Source: Eubacteriaceae bacterium
GTDB taxonomy: Bacteria > Bacillota > Clostridia > Lachnospirales > Lachnospiraceae
Direction of reading: 5' to 3'
Assembly: GCA_910575665.1 (NCBI GenBank)
Contig: CAJTFB010000015.1
Coordinates: forward strand, 749-64,748
Length of the DNA: 64,000 nucleotides
The notes below the pieces were generated by a model that was given only the letters and a program-made list of their open reading frames with translations, was not told where the DNA came from and made no database searches. The translations under genes were made by a program, and so were the position numbers. Within the stretch, counting starts at the first letter, position 1. Every line of letters begins with the position of its first letter. Of the stretch, positions 33,719-43,098 are shown one piece after another.

Positions 33719-34345
33719 CTAATTATGATATTTCACGATTCCATCCACAATCCTAATCCGTCCGTTGGCGATATCGTCAATGGCCTGGGGAAGAATCGTC
33801 CATTCTGCTTGCTCCATCACCCGTTTCTGCAAAATCTCCGGGGTGTCATCATCCCTGACCTCCACCGCCTTCTGGCTGATGATAGGACCGCCGTCCGGGA
33901 TCTCATTAACAAAGTGAACCGTAGCACCTGTCACCTTATTTCCCCGTGCCAACACGCTTTCATGTACTTTTAATCCATAATACCCTGGCCCGCAGTGAGA
34001 AGGGATCAAGGAGGGGTGAATATTGATCATTCTTCCCTCAAAATGTCTAACAAAATTTTCGGGGAGAATTACAAGAAATCCTGCCAGCACAACTAAATCA
34101 ATCTTCTCTTCCTCTAAGCACCGAATCATAGCCTCTCCATATTCTTCTCTTGTAGAATATTCCTTCGGTGAGATCACTTTGCTTTGGACGCCGTAACTGG
34201 CCGCGCGCTCCAACGCGTACGCTCCTGTTTTGTTGCTGATCACCAAGCCGATGTCAGTATTGGTGATTTTTCCTTCCTTGTGACAGTCCAGGATCGCCTG
34301 AAGGTTCGTTCCACCGCCAGAAACAAGTACCGCTGTCTTTATCAT
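33719..34345 (-). CDS. purN: Phosphoribosylglycinamide formyltransferase
   Basis: 208 residues from the ATG at 34345 (AAAGGATGA upstream); the longer frame overlaps purM and lacks a ribosome site. VLVSGGGTNLQAILD (about 6-20), the folate/catalytic stretch GRMINIHPSLIPSHCGPG (about 103-120, with the Asn-His pair) and VNEIPDGGPII (about 143-153) are typical. It transfers a formyl group from formyl-THF to GAR. Confidence 0.95.
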   Translation of the reverse strand: MIKTAVLVSGGGTNLQAILDCHKEGKITNTDIGLVISNKTGAYALERAASYGVQSKVISPKEYSTREEYGEAMIRCLEEEKIDLVVLAGFLVILPENFVRHFEGRMINIHPSLIPSHCGPGYYGLKVHESVLARGNKVTGATVHFVNEIPDGGPIISQKAVEVRDDDTPEILQKRVMEQAEWTILPQAIDDIANGRIRIVDGIVKYHN

Positions 34346-34379
34346 TTCTCGTTCATCCTTTCCTAACCGCTGCACTGGT

Positions 34380-35405
34380 CTATTTGATGGTGATGCCCTT
34401 CTCTCCATCAACGATCTCACCTAATACATAAGGAACTTCACCAGCGCTGCGAATCGCTGCCACCGTCTCGTCCACATCTGCCTTGTCTACTGCTGTGATC
34501 ATGCCGACTCCCATATTATAGGTATTGTACATCGCCTCTTCTGACACATTTCCATCTTTGGCAAGCATGCCAAAGATCGGAGGAATCGCGAAACTACCTT
34601 TTTCGATTACCGCATGAGTGCCATCCTTGAGCATTCTTGGGATATTTTCATAAAATCCACCGCCGGTGATGTGGCTGCATGCCTTAATCTTCACACCGGC
34701 ATCCTTGATGGCTCTCAGTGCTTTTACATATATCTTCGTCGGGGTAAGAAGAGTTTCTCCCAGCGTTCCGGACAAACTTTCATAGGTTCTGTTCAATGCC
34801 TCGGTATTCATGCTGAACACCTGGCGAACCAGAGAATAACCATTGCTGTGGATTCCCGAAGAAGCCATTCCTACCAGAACATCTCCTGGAACCAGCTCCT
34901 TTCCTGTGATCATATCTTTTTTATCCACAATTCCTACAGAAAAACCAGCAAGATCGTATTCATCCACCGGATAAAAACCTGGCATCTCCGCGGTCTCTCC
35001 GCCGATCAGCGCCGCACCGGACTGATGACAGCCCTCTGCCACTCCACTGACGATCTTCGCTATCTTTTCCGGCTCGTTTTTCCCGCAAGCAACATAATCC
35101 AGGAAAAACAAAGGCTCGCCGCCGGCACATGCGATATCATTTACACACATTGCCACACAGTCGATACCGATGGTATTATGCTTGTCCAGTAAAAATGCGA
35201 TCTTAAGCTTTGTTCCGACACCATCTGTACCAGATACCAAGGTCGGTTCTTCCATTCCCACAAATTTTTTCATGGAAAATGCACCGGAAAACCCTCCGAT
35301 ATCCGTGAGCACTTCCGGTCTCATAGTAGATGCAATATGCTCCTTCATCAACGAAACCGCTTTATAGCCCGCTTCAATGTCAACTCCAGCTTTCTTGTAG
35401 TCCAT
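34380..35405 (-). CDS. purM: Phosphoribosylformylglycinamidine cyclo-ligase
   Basis: A 341-residue AIR synthase with [11 protein letters not shown] near 40, [14 protein letters not shown] near 59, [20 protein letters not shown] near 80 and [11 protein letters not shown] near 137. It closes the imidazole ring in purine synthesis. It is first gene of the purM-purN-purD-glyA unit, behind a promoter at 35493-35521, with a 7-bp GGGTTTC/GAAACCC hairpin in the roughly 80-base leader. Confidence 0.96.
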   Translation of the reverse strand: MDYKKAGVDIEAGYKAVSLMKEHIASTMRPEVLTDIGGFSGAFSMKKFVGMEEPTLVSGTDGVGTKLKIAFLLDKHNTIGIDCVAMCVNDIACAGGEPLFFLDYVACGKNEPEKIAKIVSGVAEGCHQSGAALIGGETAEMPGFYPVDEYDLAGFSVGIVDKKDMITGKELVPGDVLVGMASSGIHSNGYSLVRQVFSMNTEALNRTYESLSGTLGETLLTPTKIYVKALRAIKDAGVKIKACSHITGGGFYENIPRMLKDGTHAVIEKGSFAIPPIFGMLAKDGNVSEEAMYNTYNMGVGMITAVDKADVDETVAAIRSAGEVPYVLGEIVDGEKGITIK

Positions 35406-35458
35406 TGTCTTCTTACCTCCGTTTATACTGCTCCTAGGATGCAGTCGTTTTTATGTAG

Positions 35459-35521
35459 TGGGTTTCTCCTGGAAACCCCAGATTCGTTCCTCATTATAGC
35501 ATACTTTTTTTAATTATACAA
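35459..35521 (-). promoter_or_regulatory. purM promoter and leader hairpin
   Basis: On the minus strand TTGTAT (35516-35521), 17 bp and TATAAT (35493-35498). The transcript would then carry a GGGTTTC/GAAACCC stem (about 35462-35480). I see neither a purine riboswitch core nor a clear PurR box, so the hairpin's role is open. Confidence 0.5.
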
Positions 35522-35530
35522 ACTTTTTCC

Positions 35531-35559
35531 TTTTCATAAGAAGTTTTTTCTGTTACAAT
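35531..35559 (+). promoter_or_regulatory. Promoter of the aldolase-like gene
   Basis: An extended -10 TGTTACAAT (TACAAT at 35554-35559) with a weak TTTTCA -35 at 35531. It is back to back with the purM promoter. AAAGGAGG precedes the start at 35587. Confidence 0.5.
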
Positions 35560-35586
35560 AGAATCCAAACAAAGGAGGTTTTTCAC

Positions 35587-36561
35587 ATGGAGACAAAAGG
35601 AACAATACTTTCCTACCGTCCAGATGTACGGGTGGTAGACGCAACGATCCGCGATGGCGGACTGGTTAATGATTTTCGTTTCACCGACGAGTTTGTAAAA
35701 AACCTGTATAAGGCAAACATTAAAGCCGGTGTGGATTATATGGAATTTGGTTATAAAGCATCCAGTGATATTTTCCCAAAAGCAGATTTTGGGCCATGGA
35801 AATTCTGCGATGAAAGCGATATCCGCCGAATCGTGGGCGACAACGACTCGGATATGAAGATCGCTGTGATGGCAGATGTGGGACGTACCGATTTCAAACG
35901 AGACATCATCGACCGGAGCGACAGCGTGATCGATCTGGTGCGCGTGGCTACATACATCAACACCATCCCAGCTGCCATCGAAATGGTGGAGTACTGCCAT
36001 GAAAAGGGCTATGAGACCACCATCAATATTATGGCGATCTCCAACGACAACGATACCGATATCGATGAGGCACTGGAATTGATCGGTCACAGCAACGTAG
36101 ACGGAATCTATATTGTTGACAGCTATGGCGCCATCTATCCAGAGCAGATGAGAAAACTGGCGGACAAGTACCTTGCCTTTGCAGAAAAATATCATAAATA
36201 TGTAGGCATCCATGCCCACAACAATCAGCAGCTCGCTTTTGCCAATACCATCGAAGCACTGTCCCGCGGCGTCAGCTATATGGATGTGACTGTCAGCGGC
36301 ATGGGACGCGGCGCCGGAAACTGTGCCAGCGAGATTCTTCTGGGATTTTTGAAAAATCCAAAATACAACATTCTGCCGATCCTGGATATTCTGGAAAAAG
36401 AGATCATACCTCTGAAAGAACAGGGCGTGATCTGGGGATACGACATACCCTATCTTCTCACGGGACAGCTGAACCAGCATCCCAGAACTGCCATCGCAGC
36501 TACTAGGGAAAAACGGACCGATTATAGAAAATTTTACGTAGATCTGGTGGATTATAAATAA
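35587..36561 (+). CDS. Aldolase/HMGL-like (DRE-TIM metallolyase) family protein
   Basis: A 324-residue TIM-barrel protein. VVDATIRDGGLVNDF (about 18-32) carries the Arg-Asp pair of DRE-TIM enzymes, and GIHAHNNQQLAFAN (about 205-218) has the metal-binding His-x-His. The group includes HMG-CoA lyase and 4-hydroxy-2-oxovalerate aldolase. Many Firmicutes have this shorter homologue with no established substrate. It lies alone, with its own promoter and terminator. A long open frame on the opposite strand (35494-36480) mirrors this gene's codon pattern and is not counted. Confidence 0.75.
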   Translation: METKGTILSYRPDVRVVDATIRDGGLVNDFRFTDEFVKNLYKANIKAGVDYMEFGYKASSDIFPKADFGPWKFCDESDIRRIVGDNDSDMKIAVMADVGRTDFKRDIIDRSDSVIDLVRVATYINTIPAAIEMVEYCHEKGYETTINIMAISNDNDTDIDEALELIGHSNVDGIYIVDSYGAIYPEQMRKLADKYLAFAEKYHKYVGIHAHNNQQLAFANTIEALSRGVSYMDVTVSGMGRGAGNCASEILLGFLKNPKYNILPILDILEKEIIPLKEQGVIWGYDIPYLLTGQLNQHPRTAIAATREKRTDYRKFYVDLVDYK

Positions 36562-36605
36562 AAGAGTCGTCGTTCAAAGACAGTATGCCTCCACCTAAAT
36601 GAAAG

Positions 36606-36658
36606 TACCCGGTACAGACGGATTTAATTGCTCAGGGCATGATCATCTGTACCGGGTA
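36606..36658. terminator. Terminator between the aldolase-like gene and scpB
   Basis: A perfect 13-bp stem TACCCGGTACAGA/TCTGTACCGGGTA with a 27-base loop, followed on the plus strand by TTCTTTTTATG. It lies between convergent genes. Confidence 0.7.
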
Positions 36659-36691
36659 TTCTTTTTATGTTTCAAACAGGAATCGTGCTAA

Positions 36692-37270
36692 CTATACTTC
36701 CTCTTCCTGTAGCTCTCGCATCACTTCTCTTTCCGCTTCTTCCTTAAAGTTATCAATGGTCTCCTGATTCAAGATCGGCAATTCTTCCAAGGATTCAATG
36801 CCAAAATACCTCAAAAATTCTTCTGTTGTGGCAAAAAGAATGGGCCGTCCTGGCGCATCCAGCCTGCCCGCTTCACAGATGAGATTGTATTCGATCAGCT
36901 TATTAACAGCATGGTCGCATTTTACTCCCCGGATCTTCTCGATCTCCAACCTTGTGATGGGCTGCTTATAGGCAATGATAGAAAGGGTCTCCAGCATCAC
37001 ATCCGTGAGCACATGTTTTTTGGGTACGTGGGCCACCTTGATCAGATATTCATACATCTCCGGTTTGGTACAGAGCTGAAAAGAACCATCTAATTCAATA
37101 ATACGAATACCCCGGTCTGATTCCTCATAGCGGGTCATCATATTGCGGATCAGTCTGCGAACCGTATCCTCATCGTGCTCTACGGCAGCGGCGATCCGCT
37201 CCACCTCAACGGCCTCTCCCATCGTAAATAATATCGCCTCTATGACCGCTTCCAATTCTTTTATAATCAA
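36692..37270 (-). CDS. scpB: Segregation and condensation protein B
   Basis: A 192-residue protein with tandem winged-helix folds. AIEAILFTMGEAVEVERIA at the N-terminus and LSIIAYKQPITRLEIEKIRG (about 94-113) plus GRLDAPGRPILFATTEEFL (about 136-154) are ScpB hallmarks. It dimerises and binds ScpA to complete the SMC condensin. The start overlaps the scpA stop by 4 bp. The acidic C-terminal tail is normal. Confidence 0.95.
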   Translation of the reverse strand: MIIKELEAVIEAILFTMGEAVEVERIAAAVEHDEDTVRRLIRNMMTRYEESDRGIRIIELDGSFQLCTKPEMYEYLIKVAHVPKKHVLTDVMLETLSIIAYKQPITRLEIEKIRGVKCDHAVNKLIEYNLICEAGRLDAPGRPILFATTEEFLRYFGIESLEELPILNQETIDNFKEEAEREVMRELQEEEV

Positions 37271-38043
37271 GCCTGTGTCCTCTCTTTCTCCGTCGAATTA
37301 TATGTAATCAGAATATCATCAAATATCTTTTCCTGCACAATAGAAAGCTTCCCCATCTTCATCATCTCCAGAATCCCCAAAAATGTTACGATCACATAAG
37401 TCTTTCCCTTACCATTTTCCAAAAGCTTACGGAAACTAAAGGTTCCGTTCTGCCTGGCGTAATTATCTAGAAATACAATGTGGTCCTCCAGACTGATCTC
37501 CTCTTTCTCGATCTCGCCAAATTTGCTTCGAATTGGGTCGATCTTGTCCACCTGTTTTTTCATTACGGAATTGAAAATACCCTGCAGTTTTGCTAGTGTC
37601 ACATCACTCAGCAGTTCCTCGATGTGCACCTCCTCTTTGAAGTCCCGGATCTCCTCTGGAATGGATGGTTCTTTAAAGATCATACGCCCGGCGTCTAACT
37701 GGCGGTCTTTCAACTCAAAGGAAGCATATTTGTACATTTTGTATTCCAGGATCCTCTCCACCAGTTCCTGACGTGGATCTTCATACTCTTCTTCCTCTTC
37801 TTCCTCCGGTGGAAGAAGCATCTTAGATTTGATCCGCACAAGGGTAGCTGCCATCACAAGAAACTCACTCATGACATCCATATCCTTCGTATCCATCTGG
37901 CGGACATAATCCAAATACTGCTCTGTAATAAGGACGATAGGAATATCATAAATATCTACTTTGTTTTTCTCGATCAAATGAAGAAGAAGATCGAGAGGTC
38001 CCTCAAAAACCTCCAGTTTTACAGGTATTCCCACATTCTGCAC
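37267..38043 (-). CDS. scpA: Segregation and condensation protein A (kleisin)
   Basis: A 258-residue kleisin. VKLEVFEGPLDLLLHLIEKN (about 8-27) begins the SMC-neck-binding domain, MSEFLVMAATLVRIKSKMLL (about 59-78) follows, and the C-terminal winged helix ends near FDDILITYN. It links SMC heads and ScpB in chromosome condensation. It is the first gene of scpA-scpB. The 100-bp gap upstream holds only a weak GC-rich hairpin near 38070-38105. Confidence 0.95.
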   Translation of the reverse strand: MQNVGIPVKLEVFEGPLDLLLHLIEKNKVDIYDIPIVLITEQYLDYVRQMDTKDMDVMSEFLVMAATLVRIKSKMLLPPEEEEEEEYEDPRQELVERILEYKMYKYASFELKDRQLDAGRMIFKEPSIPEEIRDFKEEVHIEELLSDVTLAKLQGIFNSVMKKQVDKIDPIRSKFGEIEKEEISLEDHIVFLDNYARQNGTFSFRKLLENGKGKTYVIVTFLGILEMMKMGKLSIVQEKIFDDILITYNSTEKERTQA

Positions 38044-38143
38044 GTCCTTTCCTGGTTTTTATTTTAGCACCATCGCGTCAGCGGCGGTGGCGCAAATTAT
38101 TTGCACTGACATCTTATCATTATATTATATTTATTCGCTTCAA

Positions 38144-38974
38144 TCAAGAAAGATTTATAACAGATACCTCTGGAGTATTAAAAAACCGTAGGCGGATATG
38201 ATGGGTTCCCAGCCCCCTGGTGAGTACCATCTGGCTCTTTCCTCTCTGAAATAGGCCAGCATCGTAGGCAGGAAACAGTTGCAGCGATGGAGCGATCACC
38301 CCACCCAACAGCGGAAGCCTCGCGATGCCTCCATGTACGTGGCCCGACAGCACCAGATCCGCCCCCCACTCCTGATATTCCTTAAAATATTCCGGATTGT
38401 GCGCCAGAAGAAGGTTGAAGCACTCCTTTCCGGCAGCCCCCAGATACTGTTCCATCCTGTCGCTGTCAAACTCCGTCTTCTTCCAGAACTTGTGATACAG
38501 CTCTTCCTCCAGGTTCAAGCCATAAATACGGATCCGCCTGCTACGGATCACCAGATCGTGATGGGCATTGTCCAGCCAGACCACTCCTGCCTTTTTTAAC
38601 TCCCTGATAAAGTGCTCATAGCTCTCCATTCGGATCTCGTGATTGCCAGGGGCATAATATACCGGGCACATCTTCAGAAGTTCTTTACACAAAGCAAGGC
38701 AAGAGTCCGTCCCCTTGCCATTTTTAACCGTCAAATCTCCCGCCATACAGATGATGTCAGGAGATTCTCTCTGAATCTTCTGGATCAGCCGTCTGTTACC
38801 GGGACCAAAAGAGCTGCCGTGAAGATCCGCCAGCATCACTATTTTAACTGGTTCTCCATCCCCCCACACGGAAAGGGGATAATGTTCCACGGCGAGCATG
38901 CCGTTAGACAAATATCCATAAACCAGCAGAAGAATAATAAGAACTGCTGCTGTGATCAAGAATAACTCTGTCAT
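38144..38974 (-). CDS. Membrane-anchored metallophosphoesterase
   Basis: A 276-residue protein. One N-terminal membrane segment (LFLITAAVLIILLLVYGYL) is followed by a calcineurin-like domain with all metal motifs: LADLHGSSFG (about 48), AGDLTVKNG (about 78), PGNHEIRMES (about 108), LLLAHNPEYF (about 196) and LSGHVHGG (about 212). This resembles the YkuE/YaeI group, some of which act on membrane-associated UDP-linked substrates. The specific substrate here is unknown. Confidence 0.85.
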   Translation of the reverse strand: MTELFLITAAVLIILLLVYGYLSNGMLAVEHYPLSVWGDGEPVKIVMLADLHGSSFGPGNRRLIQKIQRESPDIICMAGDLTVKNGKGTDSCLALCKELLKMCPVYYAPGNHEIRMESYEHFIRELKKAGVVWLDNAHHDLVIRSRRIRIYGLNLEEELYHKFWKKTEFDSDRMEQYLGAAGKECFNLLLAHNPEYFKEYQEWGADLVLSGHVHGGIARLPLLGGVIAPSLQLFPAYDAGLFQRGKSQMVLTRGLGTHHIRLRFFNTPEVSVINLS

Positions 38975-39043
38975 ATTAGAAATCCTGCCTTATTCTGTTA
39001 TCACCGTTCTGGCAGGGCTTCCACAGGACATCGCCGGAACGGA

Positions 39044-40681
39044 CTATAATTCTTCCTCGTCCTGTTCCGCAAAGGCAATGTTGGTGCCATGGTCTGCCAC
39101 CCTCTCCAGATTGCTGATAAGATCGGAGAAGATCATGGCCGCATGGGGCTCACACTTATTGTTCGCCAGACGGTTGACATGTTTTTTCTGTAACTTCTTT
39201 TCCATTTTATCAATTTCATTCTCAATTTGCAAGATATCATTTGTGTGGGTATCGTCCCCGGAGGCAAACATCTGAACCGAATACTGCAGAAGCTGTATCA
39301 CCTTTTCAAACATTTCCTTCAATTCATTTTGCGCCTTTTTGCTGAATTTGAGATCCGCAGACAGCGCCGTTTTCGCATAATCTGCGATATTTTCAGCATG
39401 ATCACCGATACGCTCGATATCATTTACCACATGGAACATAGCACCTAGCTGTTTACGGTCCTGGATAGGCAATGACAACTGGTTCACTTTGACGAGATAG
39501 TTGGTGATCTCTGTATTTAGATAGTCGATCACTTCTTCTTTTTTATACACCTCATCCAATTCTTTTTCTTTTTTATTCAGCAGACACTCCATCGATCGTC
39601 TAAGGTTGTTGATCGCCATATTTGCCATACGGTCCAGTTCACTGACCGCCTGTGGGATCGCTGTGGTCTGGTTAAAGATGGCATGTTTTCCGATAAACTT
39701 AAGTTCCATTCCATGAACCTCTTCATCCTCACCAGGAATAAGCAGATATGTAAGACGAACCAAAAATTTGCTGAAGGGAAACAGTACGATCACCTGGAAG
39801 ATTTTTATGATGGTATTGATGTTTGCTACATCCCTTCCGGCACGGATGGCTGCATCCGCTGTGCCCGCTGTCAGTCCGTGAATGGCACCCATTATTCCGT
39901 CTCCCCATATCCCCAGCAGGGTCATCACGATAACCAATCCGATGATATTGAAAGAAACATGAACCATCGCAGCGCGTTTGGCATTCTTTGTCCCGCTCAG
40001 GCTGGCTAGCACTGCGGAACCACATGCCCCGATATTACATCCCATGATCACATAATAGCATATATTCAGATCCATCAGACCAGTGGACGCCAGTACGATA
40101 AGGATACCCACCGACGCCGAAGCACTCTGGAGTACGGAGGTGGCGACGAAACCGATCAACACCGCAAGAAATGGATTCCGAAGGCTGCCAAAGAGATTTT
40201 TCACCGCCTCCACCTGATTGAGCTGATCCACAGAGGCAGACAGTGTGGTCATTCCAAAGAACAGCACGCCAAATCCTAGCAACACTTCGCCGACTCTCTT
40301 CACCATCGGTTTCTTTATAAACATGACCATAACCACGCCGACGATGATAAAAAATGGTGCGATGGCGTCCAGCTTAAAGGATACCAGCTGTCCCGTCACC
40401 GTCGTACCGATATTGGCACCCATGATCACTCCCACCGACTGGGCAAGTGTCATCAGACCACTGTTAACAAAACTCACCACCAGTACCGTTGTGGCATTGG
40501 AAGACTGGATAACTCCCGTAAATACGATTCCCAGTATAAGACCCATAAAAGGATTTGTCGTAAGCCGCTCTAGGATCGTACGCATCTTCTGTCCCGCTAC
40601 CTTTTGAAGACCATCGCTCATAAGCTGCATACCATATAAAAACAAACCGACTCCTGCCATGATCTGTAATGCTAATTCCAT
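39044..40681 (-). CDS. Na+/phosphate cotransporter with C-terminal PhoU-like domain
   Basis: A 545-residue protein. Residues 1-320 are membrane-embedded and contain the duplicated PNaS motifs: TGVIQSSNATTVLVVSFVNS (about 55-75), GANIGTTVTGQ (about 88), TSVLQSASASVGI (about 180) and GCNIGACGSAVLAS (about 215). Residues about 340-545 are helical and PhoU-like (MFHVVNDIERIGDHAENIAD). It belongs to the NptA/YjbB-type family and should import phosphate with sodium; the PhoU part may regulate it. Monocistronic by spacing. Confidence 0.9.
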   Translation of the reverse strand: MELALQIMAGVGLFLYGMQLMSDGLQKVAGQKMRTILERLTTNPFMGLILGIVFTGVIQSSNATTVLVVSFVNSGLMTLAQSVGVIMGANIGTTVTGQLVSFKLDAIAPFFIIVGVVMVMFIKKPMVKRVGEVLLGFGVLFFGMTTLSASVDQLNQVEAVKNLFGSLRNPFLAVLIGFVATSVLQSASASVGILIVLASTGLMDLNICYYVIMGCNIGACGSAVLASLSGTKNAKRAAMVHVSFNIIGLVIVMTLLGIWGDGIMGAIHGLTAGTADAAIRAGRDVANINTIIKIFQVIVLFPFSKFLVRLTYLLIPGEDEEVHGMELKFIGKHAIFNQTTAIPQAVSELDRMANMAINNLRRSMECLLNKKEKELDEVYKKEEVIDYLNTEITNYLVKVNQLSLPIQDRKQLGAMFHVVNDIERIGDHAENIADYAKTALSADLKFSKKAQNELKEMFEKVIQLLQYSVQMFASGDDTHTNDILQIENEIDKMEKKLQKKHVNRLANNKCEPHAAMIFSDLISNLERVADHGTNIAFAEQDEEEL

Positions 40682-40849
40682 GATTACTCCTCTTTTCTCC
40701 CGTAATTTATTTCACTCCATCTCTCGTATGGCCACAATTTATACTTTAAACTATTTCTTTACATTATACAAGAACATTCTTCATTATTCCGCTATATTTT
40801 ACAAAGGATTTACTTGATTTTACATACATTTTACATTTGAGAAAAAATG

Positions 40850-42232
40850 TCAAAAAACCTTTTCGCATAAGATGCGAAGCCCTTCTTTTAGTTCTTCCTT
40901 CGTCTGCCCAGCAAAACCAATCAAAAAGGAAGGCATATAGTCTTTTGGCAGCTCTTTATAATAGAAAGACAGAGGGCGCAGACGGATCCCCTGTTTCTGT
41001 GCTGCCTGCATCACCTTTTCCTCTTCCCGTTGCCGAAGGCTCCGGGCGATCACATAAAGCCCAGCGTAATCTCCCGTCACCTCGATGCGATCCTGATAGT
41101 TGCGGAAAACAGCCAGTACTGTATCATGTTTTTCTTTGTACCGTTTGCGCATCCGGTTCAGATGCTTTTCAAAATACCCTCCGTGGATAAATTCCGCCAT
41201 CATCGCCTGATCCAGACGGGACACCGGACAGTTGTAGTCCCCACAGCACTCTTGAAACCGCTCTAAGAGCTGGTCTGGCAGAACCATATATCCCATCCGG
41301 AGCGCCGGTGCGATGGCTTTGGAAAAGGTACCGATATATATGACTTTCCCCTCGGTGTCGATGCTTTGCAGCGCCGGAATCGGCCTTCCCTTGTAACGGT
41401 ACTCACTGTCGTGGTCGTCTTCTATGATGTATCTATCTTCCTCTTCCTCAGCCCACTGAAGAAGCTGCTGTCTTCTAGCTATGGACATAACCGTTCCCAG
41501 AGGAAACTGGTGGGAGGGCGTCACATAGCATAGCCCAGCTCCCGAAGCCTCTAACCCCTCGATCCCGATTCCCCCATTTTCCACGTCAATATGACAGACC
41601 TCAAAACCATGGGATGCCAGGATCTTTTTTGCCCTTACATAGCCCGGCTCCTCAAAGGCAATCCTCTTTTCGTTCCGGAACAGTACCGATAAAAGCTGGA
41701 GAAGGTATCCGATCCCTGCTCCGATGACCACATTGGCAGCGCGGCACAATACCCCTCTCGAACCGTAGAGATAATCTGCCACCGCCCTTCTCAGTTCCCA
41801 ATCTCCCCGGTAATCTCCCGCCTGGAAAAGACTGTGGTCTTTTAATGCCTTTCTCCCAATAGACTGCCAGACAGAATAGGGAAAACTTTCCACATCCACC
41901 GCATCAGGATCAAAATCATACGGAAAGTTCTCCTGACCTTTCTCCTCCCCCTCTTCCCTGTGTTCTGCCGGATGAATCTGCTGGGTATGAGTAATTCTGT
42001 TCACAAAATACCCCCGTTTGGGCATGGAGTACACATATCCTTCTGCCACCAGCTGTTCATAGGCAGTATCCACTGGATTTCTGCTGACAGAAAGATAGCC
42101 TGCCAGCTCTCTGGCAGAGGGCAGTTTTTCCCCACAGGAAAGTCTTCCCGACAGGATTTCTTCTTTTACATAAGAATAAATCTGATGATACATTGGTTCA
42201 TCAGATTTATTGTCTAAAGAAAAGGTAAGCAT
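40850..42232 (-). CDS. MocR/PdxR-type regulator (GntR HTH plus aminotransferase domain)
   Basis: A 460-residue protein. Residues 1-75 are a GntR winged helix (SGEKLPSARELAGYLSVSRN region). Residues about 110-460 are a class-I aminotransferase fold with the PLP lysine in IGTFSKAIAPALRMGYM (about 310). Family members sense PLP or PLP-adducts and control vitamin B6 or GABA genes. The start has GGAGG and overlaps the end of ribF by 26 bp, so translation is coupled to a flavin-cofactor gene, an unusual partner. No pdx genes are nearby. Confidence 0.88.
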   Translation of the reverse strand: MLTFSLDNKSDEPMYHQIYSYVKEEILSGRLSCGEKLPSARELAGYLSVSRNPVDTAYEQLVAEGYVYSMPKRGYFVNRITHTQQIHPAEHREEGEEKGQENFPYDFDPDAVDVESFPYSVWQSIGRKALKDHSLFQAGDYRGDWELRRAVADYLYGSRGVLCRAANVVIGAGIGYLLQLLSVLFRNEKRIAFEEPGYVRAKKILASHGFEVCHIDVENGGIGIEGLEASGAGLCYVTPSHQFPLGTVMSIARRQQLLQWAEEEEDRYIIEDDHDSEYRYKGRPIPALQSIDTEGKVIYIGTFSKAIAPALRMGYMVLPDQLLERFQECCGDYNCPVSRLDQAMMAEFIHGGYFEKHLNRMRKRYKEKHDTVLAVFRNYQDRIEVTGDYAGLYVIARSLRQREEEKVMQAAQKQGIRLRPLSFYYKELPKDYMPSFLIGFAGQTKEELKEGLRILCEKVF

Positions 42233-43091
42233 TTTTCTTATCCTCCTCCAACTGTATTTTTAATGTATCCAGTCCGGAAAACTTTTGTTCTCCACGCAAA
42301 AAGGCAAACAGCTCCACGCAGATCATCTCCCCGTAGATCTCTCGGTCGAAGTCCATGATATATGTTTCCACACCAACTCGGTTTTCTCCGGGTATGGTGG
42401 GCTTGACACCTACATTGGTAACTCCTATATACTCACCGTATTGCGTGTGTATTCGGGATGCATAGACGCCATAGGGAGGGAGAAGTTTTTCCTGCTCTGG
42501 AAGCTGGTTCACTGTGGGCATCTGTATCGTTCTTCCGATCTGATTACCCCGGCATACTTCTCCATATATAAAATAGGGATCTCCCAGCAGCTGATTGACC
42601 ATCTCTATACTGCCCTTTTCCAGCTCCTCACGGATTTTCGTGCTGCTGACTGGCTCATCGAACATCTTCTTTTTTGGAAAAACCTTCAGTTCATAACCAT
42701 AAACAGAACTGTTTTTCATCAAAAAAGCCACATCGCCCTGACGCTTGTACCCAAACCGGAAATCCTCCCCCACGGAGATCACCTTCGCCCCACACTGACG
42801 AATCAGAATTTCCTCTAAAAATGTCTGGGGCTTCATATGTGACAATTCCTCATCAAAAGGACAATCGATATACACCTCAATCCCAAGCTTCTCCGCCAGA
42901 TAACGTTTTTCTTCCGAACTGTATATATGTCCGGAATCGGAAAAGTGAAAGGTAAAGAGAACCTTCGTCAGATCCGAAGATTCCTGGATCGAATCCAGCA
43001 GCATCCGGTGTCCACTGTGCAGACCGTCAAATTTGCCGATACAAATCGCTGTATTATTCAGTTTATATGGTCCGTGTTCCAGAATCTTCAT
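42207..43091 (-). CDS. ribF: Bifunctional riboflavin kinase / FMN adenylyltransferase
   Basis: 294 residues from the ATG at 43091, seven bases after the truB stop; the frame extends 42 codons upstream into truB without family support. The N-terminal FAD synthetase domain has AICIGKFDGLHSGHRMLL (about 15-32) and the C-terminal flavokinase has IGRTIQMPTVNQ (about 182) and GVTNVGVKPT (about 218). It makes FMN and FAD. It ends the translation gene cluster, and the MocR gene starts within its 3' end. Confidence 0.93.
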   Translation of the reverse strand: MKILEHGPYKLNNTAICIGKFDGLHSGHRMLLDSIQESSDLTKVLFTFHFSDSGHIYSSEEKRYLAEKLGIEVYIDCPFDEELSHMKPQTFLEEILIRQCGAKVISVGEDFRFGYKRQGDVAFLMKNSSVYGYELKVFPKKKMFDEPVSSTKIREELEKGSIEMVNQLLGDPYFIYGEVCRGNQIGRTIQMPTVNQLPEQEKLLPPYGVYASRIHTQYGEYIGVTNVGVKPTIPGENRVGVETYIMDFDREIYGEMICVELFAFLRGEQKFSGLDTLKIQLEEDKKNAYLFFRQ

Positions 43092-43098
43092 CTCTGTC

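Noticed and set aside
35459-35500. purM leader considered as a purine riboswitch
   Set aside because: No aptamer core is visible, only a 7-bp hairpin.
35494-36480. 328-codon open frame antisense to the aldolase-like gene
   Set aside because: It mirrors the codon structure of a clear family gene on the other strand, has no ribosome site and translates to a Cys/His/Ile-rich sequence typical of antisense frames.
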